Shown here: piece by piece, positions 47,094 through 56,671 of the stretch
How the letters are laid out: every line of letters starts with the position of its first letter
Position numbering within the stretch: position 1 is the stretch's first letter
Source of the DNA: Fangia hongkongensis FSC776 = DSM 21703
GTDB taxonomy: Bacteria; Pseudomonadota; Gammaproteobacteria; Francisellales; Francisellaceae
Assembly: GCF_000379445.1 (NCBI RefSeq)
Contig: NZ_KB902240.1
Location: 1 to 64,000 of the forward strand
Length of the DNA: 64,000 bases
Reading direction: 5' to 3'
Program-made: the position numbers and the translations under genes
Notes under the pieces: generated by a model
The model's input: the letters and a program-made list of their open reading frames with translations, nothing else
Told to the model about the DNA's origin: nothing
The model's database searches: none

Positions 47094-49616
47094 TTATAAT
47101 GTTTTCAAAAATACTCGAACATGTTCTCTTACACTTTTCGCATCATCAAGTTTCAATACTTCTGAGGCAATCATTTCACAACGCGCTGTATTCAATTTAC
47201 GGATTAATGCTTTATTCTCTGCAAGCATATTCTCTCTCATCGAGAGATCATAAATACCAAGTCCAATCAAAATAGCCAGAGCCTCCTCATCAGCTGCCAT
47301 CATCCCACAAATAGAGAGCTTGGTTCCTTCTTCTTTGGCAATTTTCTGAATATAGGATAGTGCAATCAACACCGCTGGATGCAAATGATCAATCTCACTT
47401 GCCAGCTCATTATGCTCTCTATCCATCGCCATGATATATTGTGTTAAATCATTTGTTCCAACAGACATAAAATCAACCTCTTTAGCAAAAGCTTTTGCCT
47501 GCATGATAACACTTGGCACCTCAACCATGATTCCAAGTTGCTGTCGTACATTTGCCCCTAAGTTTTTATGCTCTTCATCATAAATGGCCTTTGCTTGTCT
47601 AAACTCTACAAGGCTTGATACCATAGGAAACATGATCTGGATATTCTCGCTTTCAGTGCGAATAAGTGCACGAAGCTGCGTTCTTAATAACTCAGGATGC
47701 GCAAGTGTTAAACGAATGCCACGTATACCTAAAAATGGATTTTCCTCTTTGGCAAGCTGCAAATAGGAAATAGCTTTATCGCCCCCTGCATCTAAAGTGC
47801 GAACAATAATCGGTTTATTGCCAACTTCAGCCACAAGGTTTTGATAAATCGCTAACTGCTCATCTTCACTTGGCGCTTTTTCTCGATCAAGGTAAATAAA
47901 CTCCGTACGAAAAAGACCAATACCATCTGCACCAAGCGCTTTAAAGTTCTGACATTCCTTATTTGATTTAATGTTCATATAACATTTAATTTCCGTACCA
48001 TCTTCAGTGGTTGCCGGCAGAAGGATATCTTGCTGCATTTGTTGAAGGAGCTGTTTCTGCTGCTGTATCTTTTGTAAAAATGCTTCTTTTTCATCATTTG
48101 TTACACTCACTTCAATGACAGCGCCAGCTAGCTCGCCTGCATTTAAGATTACTTCTTCATCAAGATGTTCTTCTAATTTTTGCGCCACTTGAATCATCAG
48201 TGGAATACGCTTATTATTTGCAATAATTGCCACATGAGAGGTTTTTCCACCCTTTGTCGAGACTAGCCCTACAACATTTTCATCTAATGTTAAAACATCG
48301 CTCAAGGTAAACTCTTCGGCAAACAATATCGTATTTTGCGAATAGCTTCTTTGCGACAAGCTTTGTCCACTTAGCGCTGACAGGATTTGCTTATAGATAT
48401 CTTTAATATCAGCCACACGCTCAATCATCATTTGATTATTAGAGGATTGAAGTAATGCGACCACCTCATCGGTCGCCTGCTGCCATGCAAATTCAGCGCT
48501 TTTGTTTTGCTCAATGGCACTTTCAGCAATTTGAAGTAGTTTTTCATCTTCTAAAAGCTCAATATGTGCAAGGATAATCGATCTTTTGTCTTTATCTAAT
48601 GATTGATCACTCAGCGAATCTTTCAAAGACTGAGCATAGCTATGAAGCACGTTATTTAAACGCCTTTGCTCTTCCTCTACACTCTGTGCACTATTTTTAT
48701 CAAATTGAAAATCAATCTCGTCAATCTTACAAAGCTGTCCAATTACCTGACCTTTTGATGCTGTAATGCCAAAATATTGATTGCCTTTAACTTTGCCTTG
48801 ATCTTGTTGCACTTCATGACTCAGGTGCGATTTGTCTGACTCTTCTACATCATCATGCAAATTAGCCAGTATATGACATAGTGACTCAAGCGCTAAATCT
48901 GCATCTTCTCCATCTGCAGAAATTATAATTTCATCTTGATATTCAATACCAAGCGCCATCACTTCAACAAGACTTTTAACATTGGCCTTATTCTCGCCTT
49001 TTCTAAGCGTAATAACTGCCTGAAAGCCCTTGGCTGCCTTGGCAAGATTAGCTGCTGGTCTTGCATGAAGCCCATGTGCGTTACCAATAACCACCTTACG
49101 CTCTTTGGCAACTTGAGATACTCCTTTATCACATGCACCTTCATTAATAACTAATTTCCCATTAATATCATCAAGCCTACAGATTTCAGCATGCCTTTGC
49201 ATCGTTTTAGATGTGATATTCTCAAAAGCATTGCCCTCATAATCGCTAATCACAACGGGGGTAATAAGCGATTTGATGCGGGAAGATACATACAGCACAT
49301 CAAACTGCAAAAGCGCATCATTTATGCTAACTTGATCACCCTCATTAACAAGCACATTTAACCCATCACCATTTAGCGCAACACTTTCTAGACCGAAATG
49401 AATCAGCACATTTAATTTATTCTCTGTTTCAATCGTAATAGCATGTTTTGTCTTTGCAATGGATTTTATCGTACCACTTACAGGCGCATAAAGTGTATTT
49501 TCTAATGGATCAATTGCAAATCCATCTCCGACCATTTTCTCTGCAAACACTGGATCTGGCACTTGAGAAAGTTCAAGTGCAATACCTTTTGCTGGCATAT
49601 ATAAACTAAGCCCCAT
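47094..49616 (-). CDS. PTS multiphosphoryl transfer protein (EIIA-HPr-EI fusion)
   Basis: An ~840-residue cytoplasmic fusion of the three general PTS steps. EIIA-Glc-like domain: phosphoacceptor His73 in LIHFGLESVALNGDGL. HPr domain: His184 in NAHGLHARPAANLAK. Enzyme I: from ~280, His461 in STKGGKTSHVAII, then the PEP-binding part with GIGLFRTEF, GGDKAISYLQL and SVGTNDLTQY. It passes phosphate from PEP to the adjacent EIICB, making the two-gene operon a full uptake system like NagF/NagE or FruB types. The ATG at 49616 has GGGAG five bases upstream and is preferred over one 12 bases earlier. Confidence 0.93.
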   Translation of the reverse strand: MGLSLYMPAKGIALELSQVPDPVFAEKMVGDGFAIDPLENTLYAPVSGTIKSIAKTKHAITIETENKLNVLIHFGLESVALNGDGLNVLVNEGDQVSINDALLQFDVLYVSSRIKSLITPVVISDYEGNAFENITSKTMQRHAEICRLDDINGKLVINEGACDKGVSQVAKERKVVIGNAHGLHARPAANLAKAAKGFQAVITLRKGENKANVKSLVEVMALGIEYQDEIIISADGEDADLALESLCHILANLHDDVEESDKSHLSHEVQQDQGKVKGNQYFGITASKGQVIGQLCKIDEIDFQFDKNSAQSVEEEQRRLNNVLHSYAQSLKDSLSDQSLDKDKRSIILAHIELLEDEKLLQIAESAIEQNKSAEFAWQQATDEVVALLQSSNNQMMIERVADIKDIYKQILSALSGQSLSQRSYSQNTILFAEEFTLSDVLTLDENVVGLVSTKGGKTSHVAIIANNKRIPLMIQVAQKLEEHLDEEVILNAGELAGAVIEVSVTNDEKEAFLQKIQQQKQLLQQMQQDILLPATTEDGTEIKCYMNIKSNKECQNFKALGADGIGLFRTEFIYLDREKAPSEDEQLAIYQNLVAEVGNKPIIVRTLDAGGDKAISYLQLAKEENPFLGIRGIRLTLAHPELLRTQLRALIRTESENIQIMFPMVSSLVEFRQAKAIYDEEHKNLGANVRQQLGIMVEVPSVIMQAKAFAKEVDFMSVGTNDLTQYIMAMDREHNELASEIDHLHPAVLIALSYIQKIAKEEGTKLSICGMMAADEEALAILIGLGIYDLSMRENMLAENKALIRKLNTARCEMIASEVLKLDDAKSVREHVRVFLKTL

Positions 49617-49968
49617 TATCGCTCCCATTACTGATTGTCAATCGTAAAACTACCGCTTTATCAAAATAAAATACAGATATGGTAGATTTCTTTCAACAAG
49701 TATTTTGCCAAATACACATTTATAAATATTGTTGTTACAATTCTGGATAGGATTTTATCCATGCATCATGGGCTTTCGATCAATAAATCTACTAGATAAA
49801 ATATAAAATGAAGCGCCTGAATATATACCGCTGACCTTGCAAAAAAGATAAAATGATACACAAATAAATAGTAATCTCTTATTAGATTAACTATAAAATG
49901 ACTCAGGTTATATATGGGAATAGTTAGAGATATATAAGAAAGAAAGGAAAAGAGTTTAAGGTGCCTTG
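49617..49968. other. Gene-free region between the PTS operon and trhO
   Basis: About 350 bases of AT-rich sequence with no supported gene on either strand. It must contain the promoter of the PTS operon on the minus strand and the 3' end of trhO transcription. I see no consensus promoter, convincing terminator or gene relic. Confidence 0.6.
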
Positions 49969-50970
49969 TTAGGCTATATTTGCTTGCTTGTTTCTTTCCC
50001 TTGCCACTTCACGCTTTTTTTGCTTTTCATGCTTTCTTAGTATTGCTGCATCCTTAGCAGCCTCACCAATATGCATTTCACCGCGTTTCTCCGCCAATGA
50101 AGATTGCTTTTGACGTTCCAAAAAGCGCTCTTTTTGCGCCTCAGTTAACTTATCATGACAGTGATGACAAGAGAGGCCTTTTTGGTATTCATCCTTTTGC
50201 TTATCTTCTTCAGTAATTGGCATACGACAAGCATAACATTGATCATATTGCCCTTTTTCTAAATCGTGATTAACAGCAACACGCGAATCAAAGACAAAGC
50301 ACTCACCTTCCCACATACTTTCATCTTTTGGAACTTCTTCAAGATACTTTAATATCCCACCTTCAAGGTGATACACATCTTCAAATCCTTGTTCTTTCAA
50401 TAGTGCCGTTGATTTCTCACAGCGAATACCCCCTGTGCAAAACATTGCCACTTTTTTATGCTTTGTTTTATCTAAATTATTGGCAACGTACTCCGGAAAC
50501 TCGCGAAAACTCTCCGTATGCGGGGAAACCGCACCTTCAAATGTGCCTATTTCAATTTCATAGTCATTTCTCGTGTCAACCAGTAACACTTCAGGGTCAG
50601 AAATAAGTGCATTCCAATCTTTTGGCTTAACATAAGTACCACACACTTTGCGCGGGTCTAAACCTTCCACGCCTAATGTCACAATCTCTTTTTTAAGCTT
50701 CACTTTAGCGCGATAAAATGGAATGTCACTATGAATAGACTCTTTATGTGACAGGTTAGATAAACGCGCGTCTGCTTTTAAATATTGAAGTACATTATCA
50801 ATACCTTGTTGACTACCAGCAATTGTCCCATTGATCCCCTCTTTTGCTAAAAGAAGCGTCCCATAGACATTATTTTCATTCATCACCTGTAATAAAGGTG
50901 CTCTCATATCGATATAGTTATCTAGCGCCACAAATTTATACATGGCAGATACAACATATTCGCTCATCAT
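49969..50970 (-). CDS. trhO: tRNA uridine(34) hydroxylase (TrhO/YceA, rhodanese family)
   Basis: A 333-residue protein. The N-terminal domain has [16 protein letters not shown]; the rhodanese domain follows with [16 protein letters not shown] and the active Cys in [16 protein letters not shown]; after it come CYACRMPI and CHHCHDKL cysteine pairs and a Lys/Arg-rich tail. TrhO makes 5-hydroxyuridine at the wobble base of some tRNAs in E. coli and B. subtilis. Length matches the family. Single gene. Confidence 0.93.
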   Translation of the reverse strand: MMSEYVVSAMYKFVALDNYIDMRAPLLQVMNENNVYGTLLLAKEGINGTIAGSQQGIDNVLQYLKADARLSNLSHKESIHSDIPFYRAKVKLKKEIVTLGVEGLDPRKVCGTYVKPKDWNALISDPEVLLVDTRNDYEIEIGTFEGAVSPHTESFREFPEYVANNLDKTKHKKVAMFCTGGIRCEKSTALLKEQGFEDVYHLEGGILKYLEEVPKDESMWEGECFVFDSRVAVNHDLEKGQYDQCYACRMPITEEDKQKDEYQKGLSCHHCHDKLTEAQKERFLERQKQSSLAEKRGEMHIGEAAKDAAILRKHEKQKKREVARERNKQANIA

Positions 50971-51199
50971 TACTTACCTAATCTTTCGCGGTTATTTTAA
51001 AATACTTAACATATCTCTATTGCGTCATGGATCTCATCGTAACGGCATTCACTCACATTTACCTTAATCATGACTGCATATGCATTCAGCGCACATTATA
51101 CACATGAATATAAATGATCACAAAATATTTAAAATTGAAACTATGATTTATGTCAATTTTTCTCTACGCTTAAGAGTACTACCACCCTTGTGCAAAAAG

Positions 51200-52039
51200 A
51201 TGATTTCAACACATTACCTACGCTATCAGTCACATGAACTTTTTTCACTCTATCGCCACAATAACAAGGATATATTGTGTATCTTTATTCATGGGCTTGG
51301 CGACAGTCATTTAAACTATCAGTTTCTACTCCATGAAAATGCTTTAAATGAATATGATATTTTGATCCCAGATCTCATCAATCATGGCAAAAGTTCACAT
51401 ACAAACACCAGTGACTATAAGCTTATTGCCAAATGTCTTGAGGCTCAAATTGCCCCGCTGTTAGAACACTATCAATCAATTTATTTTATTCCACACTCTA
51501 TTGCAGGCATTGCTACCACAAAACTTTATCAATTATTAACTGAGTCTGAACAACAAAAGTGCCGCATTTTTGCTGTAGAGACGAGTATCACTCAATATGG
51601 CTCATTTTTGACACAAAACCTACATGATGCTTTATCTACTGGGATCTCATTTTCAAAATGGTTTGATGATTTTTGCCAAAAAATCTACACCCTTGGCATG
51701 AATGATCACTATCTAAGAGCCTACTTTTGTGGGCTATAGTTATGTGACAAAGCAGCATTTAAAGCACTTGCGCTTGAAACAAGGAAAATTGCCACCTTTG
51801 AAAAACAGATGGAATTTACCAATAGCGTAGGCTTAGCCTATAGCAAACTTCCCATCCCTAAAACTTACTGCTATGCCAACAAAGGACAGCAGCTTCAAAG
51901 CCTTCCCTTTCTAGCCCAGCATCAACTTCAAAAGATTGCCATTGATGCTGCCTCCCATTGGGTATTACAAGAGAACACCAAAGCCGCCCTCAATGCATTA
52001 AACCAGTTCATTCTTCAAAACACAAACACAGCAAAATAA
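51200..52039 (+). pseudogene. Alpha/beta hydrolase interrupted by a single in-frame TAG
   Basis: One continuous frame of 279 codons is broken only by TAG at 51737-51739. Before it: the oxyanion segment FIHGLGDSHLNYQ, PDLINHGKSS and the nucleophile elbow IPHSIAG (Ser100). After it, in the same frame: CYANKGQQLQSLPFL and ASHWVLQEN, the expected acid-to-His end with the catalytic His. The first part alone (to 51736) would lack the His. The frame continues open upstream to 51080, but the ATG at 51200 best fits the family start. A recent nonsense mutation is the simplest reading; suppression or read-through is possible. Substrate unknown. Confidence 0.82.
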
Positions 52040-52160
52040 AAATCATCCAAAAGCATTTGTGATTCAAAGGCAATAGCGATTACAATATAGCAAATTATAT
52101 TTTCTAAAAGTACGCTGATAATCAACTGAGTTAGTGTAGATTGAATTAAGGAATAAGCAC

Positions 52161-53573
52161 ATGTTTAAGAGTTTATCCGATAGGCTCGGATCTTCTTTAG
52201 ATAAAATTAAAGGTCAAGGCCGCTTAAGTGAAGACAATATAAAATCAGCCCTGCGTGATGTGCGCATGGCACTTTTAGAGGCGGATGTTGCTCTACCTGT
52301 TGTTAAGAAATTCATTAATGATATTCAACAAGAAGCTTTGGGTGAAAAAGTAAAAACAAGTCTCACACCGGGGCAAACATTTATCTCGATTGTAAAAAAA
52401 GCACTCGAGAGCACACTTGGTGAGAAAAACGAGTCACTCAACCTCTCTGCCAAGCCACCTGTTGTCATATTAATGGCAGGTTTACAAGGTTCAGGGAAAA
52501 CAACCTCTACGGCAAAACTTGCCAAGTTTTTAAAAGAACGTGAAAACAAAAAAGTGATGGTTGTCAGTACGGATATTTATCGCCCTGCTGCTATTAAACA
52601 ACTTGAGACATTAGCAAATGCATTAGAAGTTGAATATCACCCTTCAACAAATCAGCAAAAACCACTTGATATTGCAAATGAAGCAATCATAGCTGCAAAG
52701 CAAAAGGTATGTGATGTTCTCATTATCGATACGGCAGGTCGATTACATATTGACGATGAGATGATGAATGAGGTTAAAGCACTTCATCAACATACAAGCC
52801 CAACAGAAACTTTATTTGTTGTTGATAGTATGACAGGTCAAGATGCTGCCAATACCGCAAAAGCATTTAATGATGCACTTGAACTTACAGGTGTCATTCT
52901 GACCAAAGCCGATGGTGATGCAAGAGGGGGAGCTGCCCTTTCTATTCGTGAAATCACCGGAAAACCGATTAAATTTATCGGGGTTGGTGAGAAAGCTGAA
53001 GCACTTGAAGCCTTTCATCCAGAGCGAATTGCCTCAAGAATTCTTGGCATGGGCGATGTGTTATCTCTTATTGAAGAAGTTGAGCAAAAAGTAGATAAAA
53101 CCAAAGCTGATAAACTGGTTAAAAAAATCAAAAAAGGCAAAAGCTTTACCTTAGATGATTTTAAAGAGCAACTTCAGCAAATGAAAAAAATGGGCGGCGT
53201 CGGTTCAATGCTGGAGAAGCTTCCCGGCGCTGGCAATATGGCGCAAAACCTACAAGATAAAGTTAATGATAAAATGTTTATTCAAATGGAGGCAATCATT
53301 AACTCCATGACACCATTTGAAAGAAGAAAACCCGAGTTTGTTAAATCTTCTAGAAAACAGCGAATTGCACGTGGCTCAGGCACTCAGGTACAAGATGTTA
53401 ATCGCCTATTAAAGCAATTTACACAAATGCAAAAAATGATGAAAAAAATGAGCGGTAAAGGTGGTCTTGGTAAAATGATGGGCGCGATGCGTGGCATGAA
53501 ACAGATGAAGCAAATGCAAGGCATGATGCCACCAGGCGGAATGGGCAAAAAAGGCGGAAAGTTCCCCTTTTAA
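52161..53573 (+). CDS. ffh: Signal recognition particle protein Ffh
   Basis: A 470-residue GTPase that binds 4.5S RNA and signal sequences and delivers ribosomes to FtsY. The N domain is followed by the G domain: MAGLQGSGKTTSTAKLAKFL (G1), DTAGRLHID (G3) and LTKADGDARGGAAL (G4). The C-terminal M domain is methionine-rich (QMQKMMKKMSGKGGLGKMM) and has the RNA-binding RRKPEFVKSSRKQRIARGSG. Length and order are standard. Confidence 0.98.
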   Translation: MFKSLSDRLGSSLDKIKGQGRLSEDNIKSALRDVRMALLEADVALPVVKKFINDIQQEALGEKVKTSLTPGQTFISIVKKALESTLGEKNESLNLSAKPPVVILMAGLQGSGKTTSTAKLAKFLKERENKKVMVVSTDIYRPAAIKQLETLANALEVEYHPSTNQQKPLDIANEAIIAAKQKVCDVLIIDTAGRLHIDDEMMNEVKALHQHTSPTETLFVVDSMTGQDAANTAKAFNDALELTGVILTKADGDARGGAALSIREITGKPIKFIGVGEKAEALEAFHPERIASRILGMGDVLSLIEEVEQKVDKTKADKLVKKIKKGKSFTLDDFKEQLQQMKKMGGVGSMLEKLPGAGNMAQNLQDKVNDKMFIQMEAIINSMTPFERRKPEFVKSSRKQRIARGSGTQVQDVNRLLKQFTQMQKMMKKMSGKGGLGKMMGAMRGMKQMKQMQGMMPPGGMGKKGGKFPF

Positions 53574-53581
53574 AGAGTCAC

Positions 53582-54169
53582 TCACTTAAGTAGTTTATAG
53601 CTTGTGGGATTATCTGGGCATTCAGTTAACCCACACTCACTGAAGGTTGAAAACATATTCAGAATAATAACAACCAAAAACAAAATAAATGCACAGCGAG
53701 TAAAAAGGCGTGTTTTTTTGCCTCTTGCCTCTGAGATTTTTTCAATATGCGCTTTATCTTTATAGATCATATACTGCCTTGGGAAACTCATCACAATGGC
53801 AATATACAAGATGATCACGCAACATAAAATAAAGACCCATGTATACATATGAAAGCCTAAGAAGCTCGAGCCATAACCAACAGGATCCGTTACATGAAGC
53901 GCGATTTGTCGTAATGAGACAAATGAGGTCACTACCGCTGAGATAAGTGATAAGGCATAATGAGAAGGTCTAACATGATAGTGTGTATTTAACAAAAAGC
54001 CAAATGCAACACCTAAAAGCCCAAGCCTTTGTAACAGACAAAGCGGGCAAGGCAGCTCATTGAGTACCAGCTGAAAATAAAGGGCAATTAGAATAATGAT
54101 ACAAATTCCAATGATTTCAATCCCTGAGATAAACTTAAATACTGTGTTAATGCTCTTTTGCTTCATCAT
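53582..54169 (-). CDS. DsbB-like disulfide bond formation protein
   Basis: A 195-residue inner-membrane protein with about five helices. The CxxC redox pair is in ELPCPLCLLQRLGLLG (Cys41/Cys44), the quinone-side motif of DsbB. A second pair, Cys179 and Cys184, is at the C-terminus after the last helix rather than in a middle loop, which differs from E. coli DsbB but occurs in a subgroup. It oxidises a DsbA-like partner. GGAGGGG precedes the start. The gene behind it is a DUF5993-like reading frame, a usual partner. Confidence 0.86.
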   Translation of the reverse strand: MMKQKSINTVFKFISGIEIIGICIIILIALYFQLVLNELPCPLCLLQRLGLLGVAFGFLLNTHYHVRPSHYALSLISAVVTSFVSLRQIALHVTDPVGYGSSFLGFHMYTWVFILCCVIILYIAIVMSFPRQYMIYKDKAHIEKISEARGKKTRLFTRCAFILFLVVIILNMFSTFSECGLTECPDNPTSYKLLK

Positions 54170-54178
54170 GCTCCCCTC

Positions 54179-54338
54179 CTATAAATAAATCTGCAAATGA
54201 TCGGTTGCATGATGCAAAAAGACCAAAGCAAAAACAATCAGAAAGACAATAAAGACAAACATGCCTAAACGTCGTTTAAACCACACAACAATAACACTTA
54301 AAAGCAATAGGACAAATGTAATCAAAATACCCGGCATA
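54179..54338 (-). pseudogene. DUF5993-like small membrane protein with a frameshift
   Basis: ATG at 54338 (GGAAAG five bases upstream) begins MPGILITFVLLLF, then a five-T run (54304-54300) shifts frame and the reading soon stops. Removing one T joins it to VIVVWFKRRLGMFVFIVFLI followed by FALVFLHHATDHLQIYL and a stop. The HHATD-x-L end and two-helix layout match DUF5993 proteins, which are regularly found next to dsbB. The match of the joined product makes a frameshift in the poly-T run likely; sequencing error and programmed slippage are alternatives. Confidence 0.62.
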
Positions 54339-54400
54339 CAACTTTCCATTTTGTTTCTTTAACTGAAGTGTAGCTGGCAGTTTTCTAACATACAAATACA

Positions 54401-54433
54401 AAAAAACCATCAAGCCAAAGACTCAATGGTTTT
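54401..54433 (-). terminator. Terminator of outer-membrane protein gene (downstream copy)
   Basis: On the minus strand AAAACCAT and ATGGTTTT pair across a 15-base loop, followed by a T run (54406-54401). Identical in position and sequence to the hairpin at 55873-55906. Confidence 0.85.
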
Positions 54434-54436
54434 AAT

Positions 54437-54514
54437 AAGCCAAGAGGGACAATCGAGGAGAGTAGCGTTTTCCCTCTTAGCTTAGCTCACCTATTTACGT
54501 TGGTCCTAAATAGG
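54437..54514 (-). other. Two conserved 3'-UTR stem-loops of the outer-membrane protein mRNA (downstream copy)
   Basis: CCTATTTA/TAAATAGG (54490-54514) and AAGAGGGA/TCCCTCTT with extended arms (54437-54483) form stems in the mRNA. The second loop contains CTCTCCTCG on the transcribed strand. The same structures occur after the paralogous gene at 55910-55987. Confidence 0.7.
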
Positions 54515-54532
54515 CAAACTCCCTCTTTTTGA

Positions 54533-55207
54533 TTACATAGGAAGTGTATAAGAAACACCGCCTGTGAATGTGCTGTAGCCACTGTTGTTACCGCCGCTAC
54601 GTAAGAAGTTATATTGATATTGTGCAAAGAGGTTCACTTTATCAATTTGATAACCAATACCACCAGCTATAACTGGACGCCATAGGTTAGTTGTTTCAGT
54701 AACCTTATGATCACCACCACCCCATTGAGCTGGTAAGTTAGGAATGGATACACTACTTGAAGTAGTAATTCTATTATATGCATAACCAAATTTACCAAAT
54801 ACATTTAAACCATTTACACCCGGCACATAAAACTTAGTTGTGAAAAATACTGGAACAGCTAAACCATTTGTTCTATAGCTGGCAGAACTATTCCCCGGAA
54901 GGGCAACTTTGCCATTTGCTAGATTATGCGCATACTGTAGATCTGCCTCAACACCCACACTAATCATTTTACTGATTGCATAGTCATAACCGATAAATAC
55001 ACCACCAGCTAAGCCACCATTTGACTTATCAAATGCACCGCCTAAAGGACCAGCTGGACCATTTTTAATCGTACCGTTTTGCGCATAACCGTAACCTAAG
55101 TTACCACCCAATACTAGGCCTGTTTGTGCGCCGGCTGCAAAAGCACTACCTGCGATTAAAGTTGAAGCAACTACTGCAGCGATCATTGTTTTCTTTACTA
55201 GTTTCAT
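54533..55207 (-). CDS. Outer-membrane beta-barrel protein (OmpA/opacity-like), paralog A
   Basis: A 224-residue secreted protein. The signal peptide KKTMIAAVVASTLIAGSAFA precedes AGAQTGLVLGGNLGYGYAQN, and alternating strands such as GLAGGVFIGYDYAIS, SVGVEADLQYAHN, GLNVFGKFGYAYNR and NLFAQYQYNFLRSG fit a small eight-stranded barrel. The protein ends YTLPM rather than with an aromatic residue. ATG 55207 follows AGGAAAAGAG. About two thirds identical to the gene at 56006-56671; the extracellular loops differ most, including a GNSSASYRTNG segment. Confidence 0.88.
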   Translation of the reverse strand: MKLVKKTMIAAVVASTLIAGSAFAAGAQTGLVLGGNLGYGYAQNGTIKNGPAGPLGGAFDKSNGGLAGGVFIGYDYAISKMISVGVEADLQYAHNLANGKVALPGNSSASYRTNGLAVPVFFTTKFYVPGVNGLNVFGKFGYAYNRITTSSSVSIPNLPAQWGGGDHKVTETTNLWRPVIAGGIGYQIDKVNLFAQYQYNFLRSGGNNSGYSTFTGGVSYTLPM

Positions 55208-55862
55208 TCTCTTTTCCTCTATGTTATTACATGAATACATTTTTCCAGCTCAACACCTTGTGTCTTACTGATGGGGTGCATTATGAACTAAAATAAATTA
55301 GTTAAAAAGCGTATTGAATACGTATGAAATTTTCCAAAAAAATCATCCATACCCATAAAAATCACAACATTAACAAATCTCATCTCGTTGCGGATATCAC
55401 CTAGCGCTACGCACTAAACTCATAGCGCTATCATGCTGTCAAAAAGTGCATTGATAATGTGTAATCTAGTCAGAAATTCTCTTTTGATTGTGTATCACAT
55501 CACTGAATATAGGTGTCTATATCGCGCTTTAAAGCGCATTGGCAATAGCAACGTTACTCTCGTGGTGGATACAGATTTTTTCATATAAAGTCCTTAAGCT
55601 TAGTTAGATGTGAAACAACTTAAAATGACCTTATAGTAATCTAATATCCCCTATAAAACCGTTTCATCTATGTAACAATATGTATCTTTTTTGATACAAA
55701 AAAGGATGATAAACACCGATGAAATTATTATCTGATATAAACTTCAAACTGGAGAATTTGTATTGATACTTATAAGATTGTAACCCTTAAAAATTTAAAG
55801 CCAATAAATGTTTTAGAGGGGCACCTATCTCAAGAGAAATACAAAAAGAGTAATTTACTTTT
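55208..55862. other. Gene-free region between the two outer-membrane protein genes
   Basis: About 650 bases without a supported gene. The part next to paralog A (55208-55330) is its 5' UTR and promoter, with a conserved hairpin, a CATAATG -10-like box and the GTATT-type palindrome. The part next to paralog B (55863-56005) is listed as its 3' UTR. The middle, about 55340-55860, is unlike the duplicated parts and I see nothing in it. Confidence 0.65.
55310..55322. promoter_or_regulatory. Operator-like palindrome upstream of outer-membrane paralog A
   Basis: CGTATTGAATACG is an inverted repeat centred on one base, about 35 bases upstream of the CATAATG box. The same element with one more pair occurs at 56772-56786 upstream of paralog B, followed by the same TTTTTAA context. 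Conservation of both position and sequence suggests a shared regulator. Confidence 0.55.
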
Positions 55863-55872
55863 TTAAACATAC

Positions 55873-55906
55873 AAAAAAACCATCAAGCCAAAGACTCAAT
55901 GGTTTT
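55873..55906 (-). terminator. Terminator of outer-membrane protein gene (upstream copy)
   Basis: Same AAAACCAT/ATGGTTTT hairpin and T run as at 54401-54433. Confidence 0.85.
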
Positions 55907-55909
55907 AAT

Positions 55910-55987
55910 AAGCCAAGAGGGACAATCGAGGAGAGTAGAGTTCTCCCTCTTAGCTTAGCTCACCTATTTACGTTGGTCTTAAATAGG
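55910..55987 (-). other. Two conserved 3'-UTR stem-loops of the outer-membrane protein mRNA (upstream copy)
   Basis: CCTATTTA/TAAATAGG (55963-55987) and AAGAGGGA/TCCCTCTT (55910-55956) repeat the structures after paralog A. Differences between copies are in loops and linkers (for example CGTTTT versus AGTTCT), while the stems are unchanged. The loop sequence CTCTCCTCG is conserved. Confidence 0.7.
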
Positions 55988-56005
55988 TAAACCCCCTCTT
56001 TTCGA

Positions 56006-56671
56006 TTACATAGGAAGTGTATAAGAAACACCGCCTGTGAATGTGCTGTAACCGCTGTTGTTACCGCCGTTACGTAGGAAGTTATATTGGTATTGTGCAA
56101 AGATATTAACATTATCAATTTGATAACCAATACCGCCTGCCATTACTGGACGCCATAGATTAGTTGTTTGACTTAACTTAGAATCATTTACATTAAATCC
56201 AATTAAATTATCAGTTGCTGATGAAACTGTAGTAACACGATTATATGCATAACCAAATTTACCAAATACATTTAAGCCATTTACACCCGGCACATAAAAC
56301 TTAGCGGTTAAGAATAATGGCAGTGAAAATACATTTGTTCTATATGAACTAGCACCATCCGCCACAAAGTAATCATATTTCCCACTTCCTCCTGCAACAT
56401 TGTGTGCATACTGCAAGTCTGCCTCAACACCCACACTAATCATTTTGCTGATTGCATAGTCATAACCGACAAATACACCACCTGCTAAGCCACCATTTGA
56501 TTGATTGCCTGAACCTTCTAAGCCATTTTTAATCGTACCGTTTTGTGCATAACCGTAACCTAAGTTACCACCTAATACTAGGCCTGTTTGCGCGCCGGCT
56601 GCAAAAGCACTACCGGCAATTAAAGTTGAAGCAACTGCTGCAGCGATCATTGTTTTCTTTACTAGTTTCAT
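56006..56671 (-). CDS. Outer-membrane beta-barrel protein (OmpA/opacity-like), paralog B
   Basis: A 221-residue paralog of the gene at 54533-55207, with almost the same signal peptide (KKTMIAAAVASTLIAGSAFA) and barrel strands. It is shorter by five residues after NGTIKNG and has a different loop around GKYDYFVADGASSYRTN and another around NVNDSKLSQT. GAGGAAAAG precedes the ATG. Divergence at surface loops with conserved strands suggests variation under outside selection. Same orientation, own promoter palindrome and own terminator, so each is a separate unit. Confidence 0.88.
   Translation of the reverse strand: MKLVKKTMIAAAVASTLIAGSAFAAGAQTGLVLGGNLGYGYAQNGTIKNGLEGSGNQSNGGLAGGVFVGYDYAISKMISVGVEADLQYAHNVAGGSGKYDYFVADGASSYRTNVFSLPLFLTAKFYVPGVNGLNVFGKFGYAYNRVTTVSSATDNLIGFNVNDSKLSQTTNLWRPVMAGGIGYQIDNVNIFAQYQYNFLRNGGNNSGYSTFTGGVSYTLPM

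Noticed and set aside
49617-49968. Search for a riboswitch or regulator gene upstream of the PTS operon
   Set aside because: No stable paired arms, antiterminator-like element or open frame could be supported by eye.
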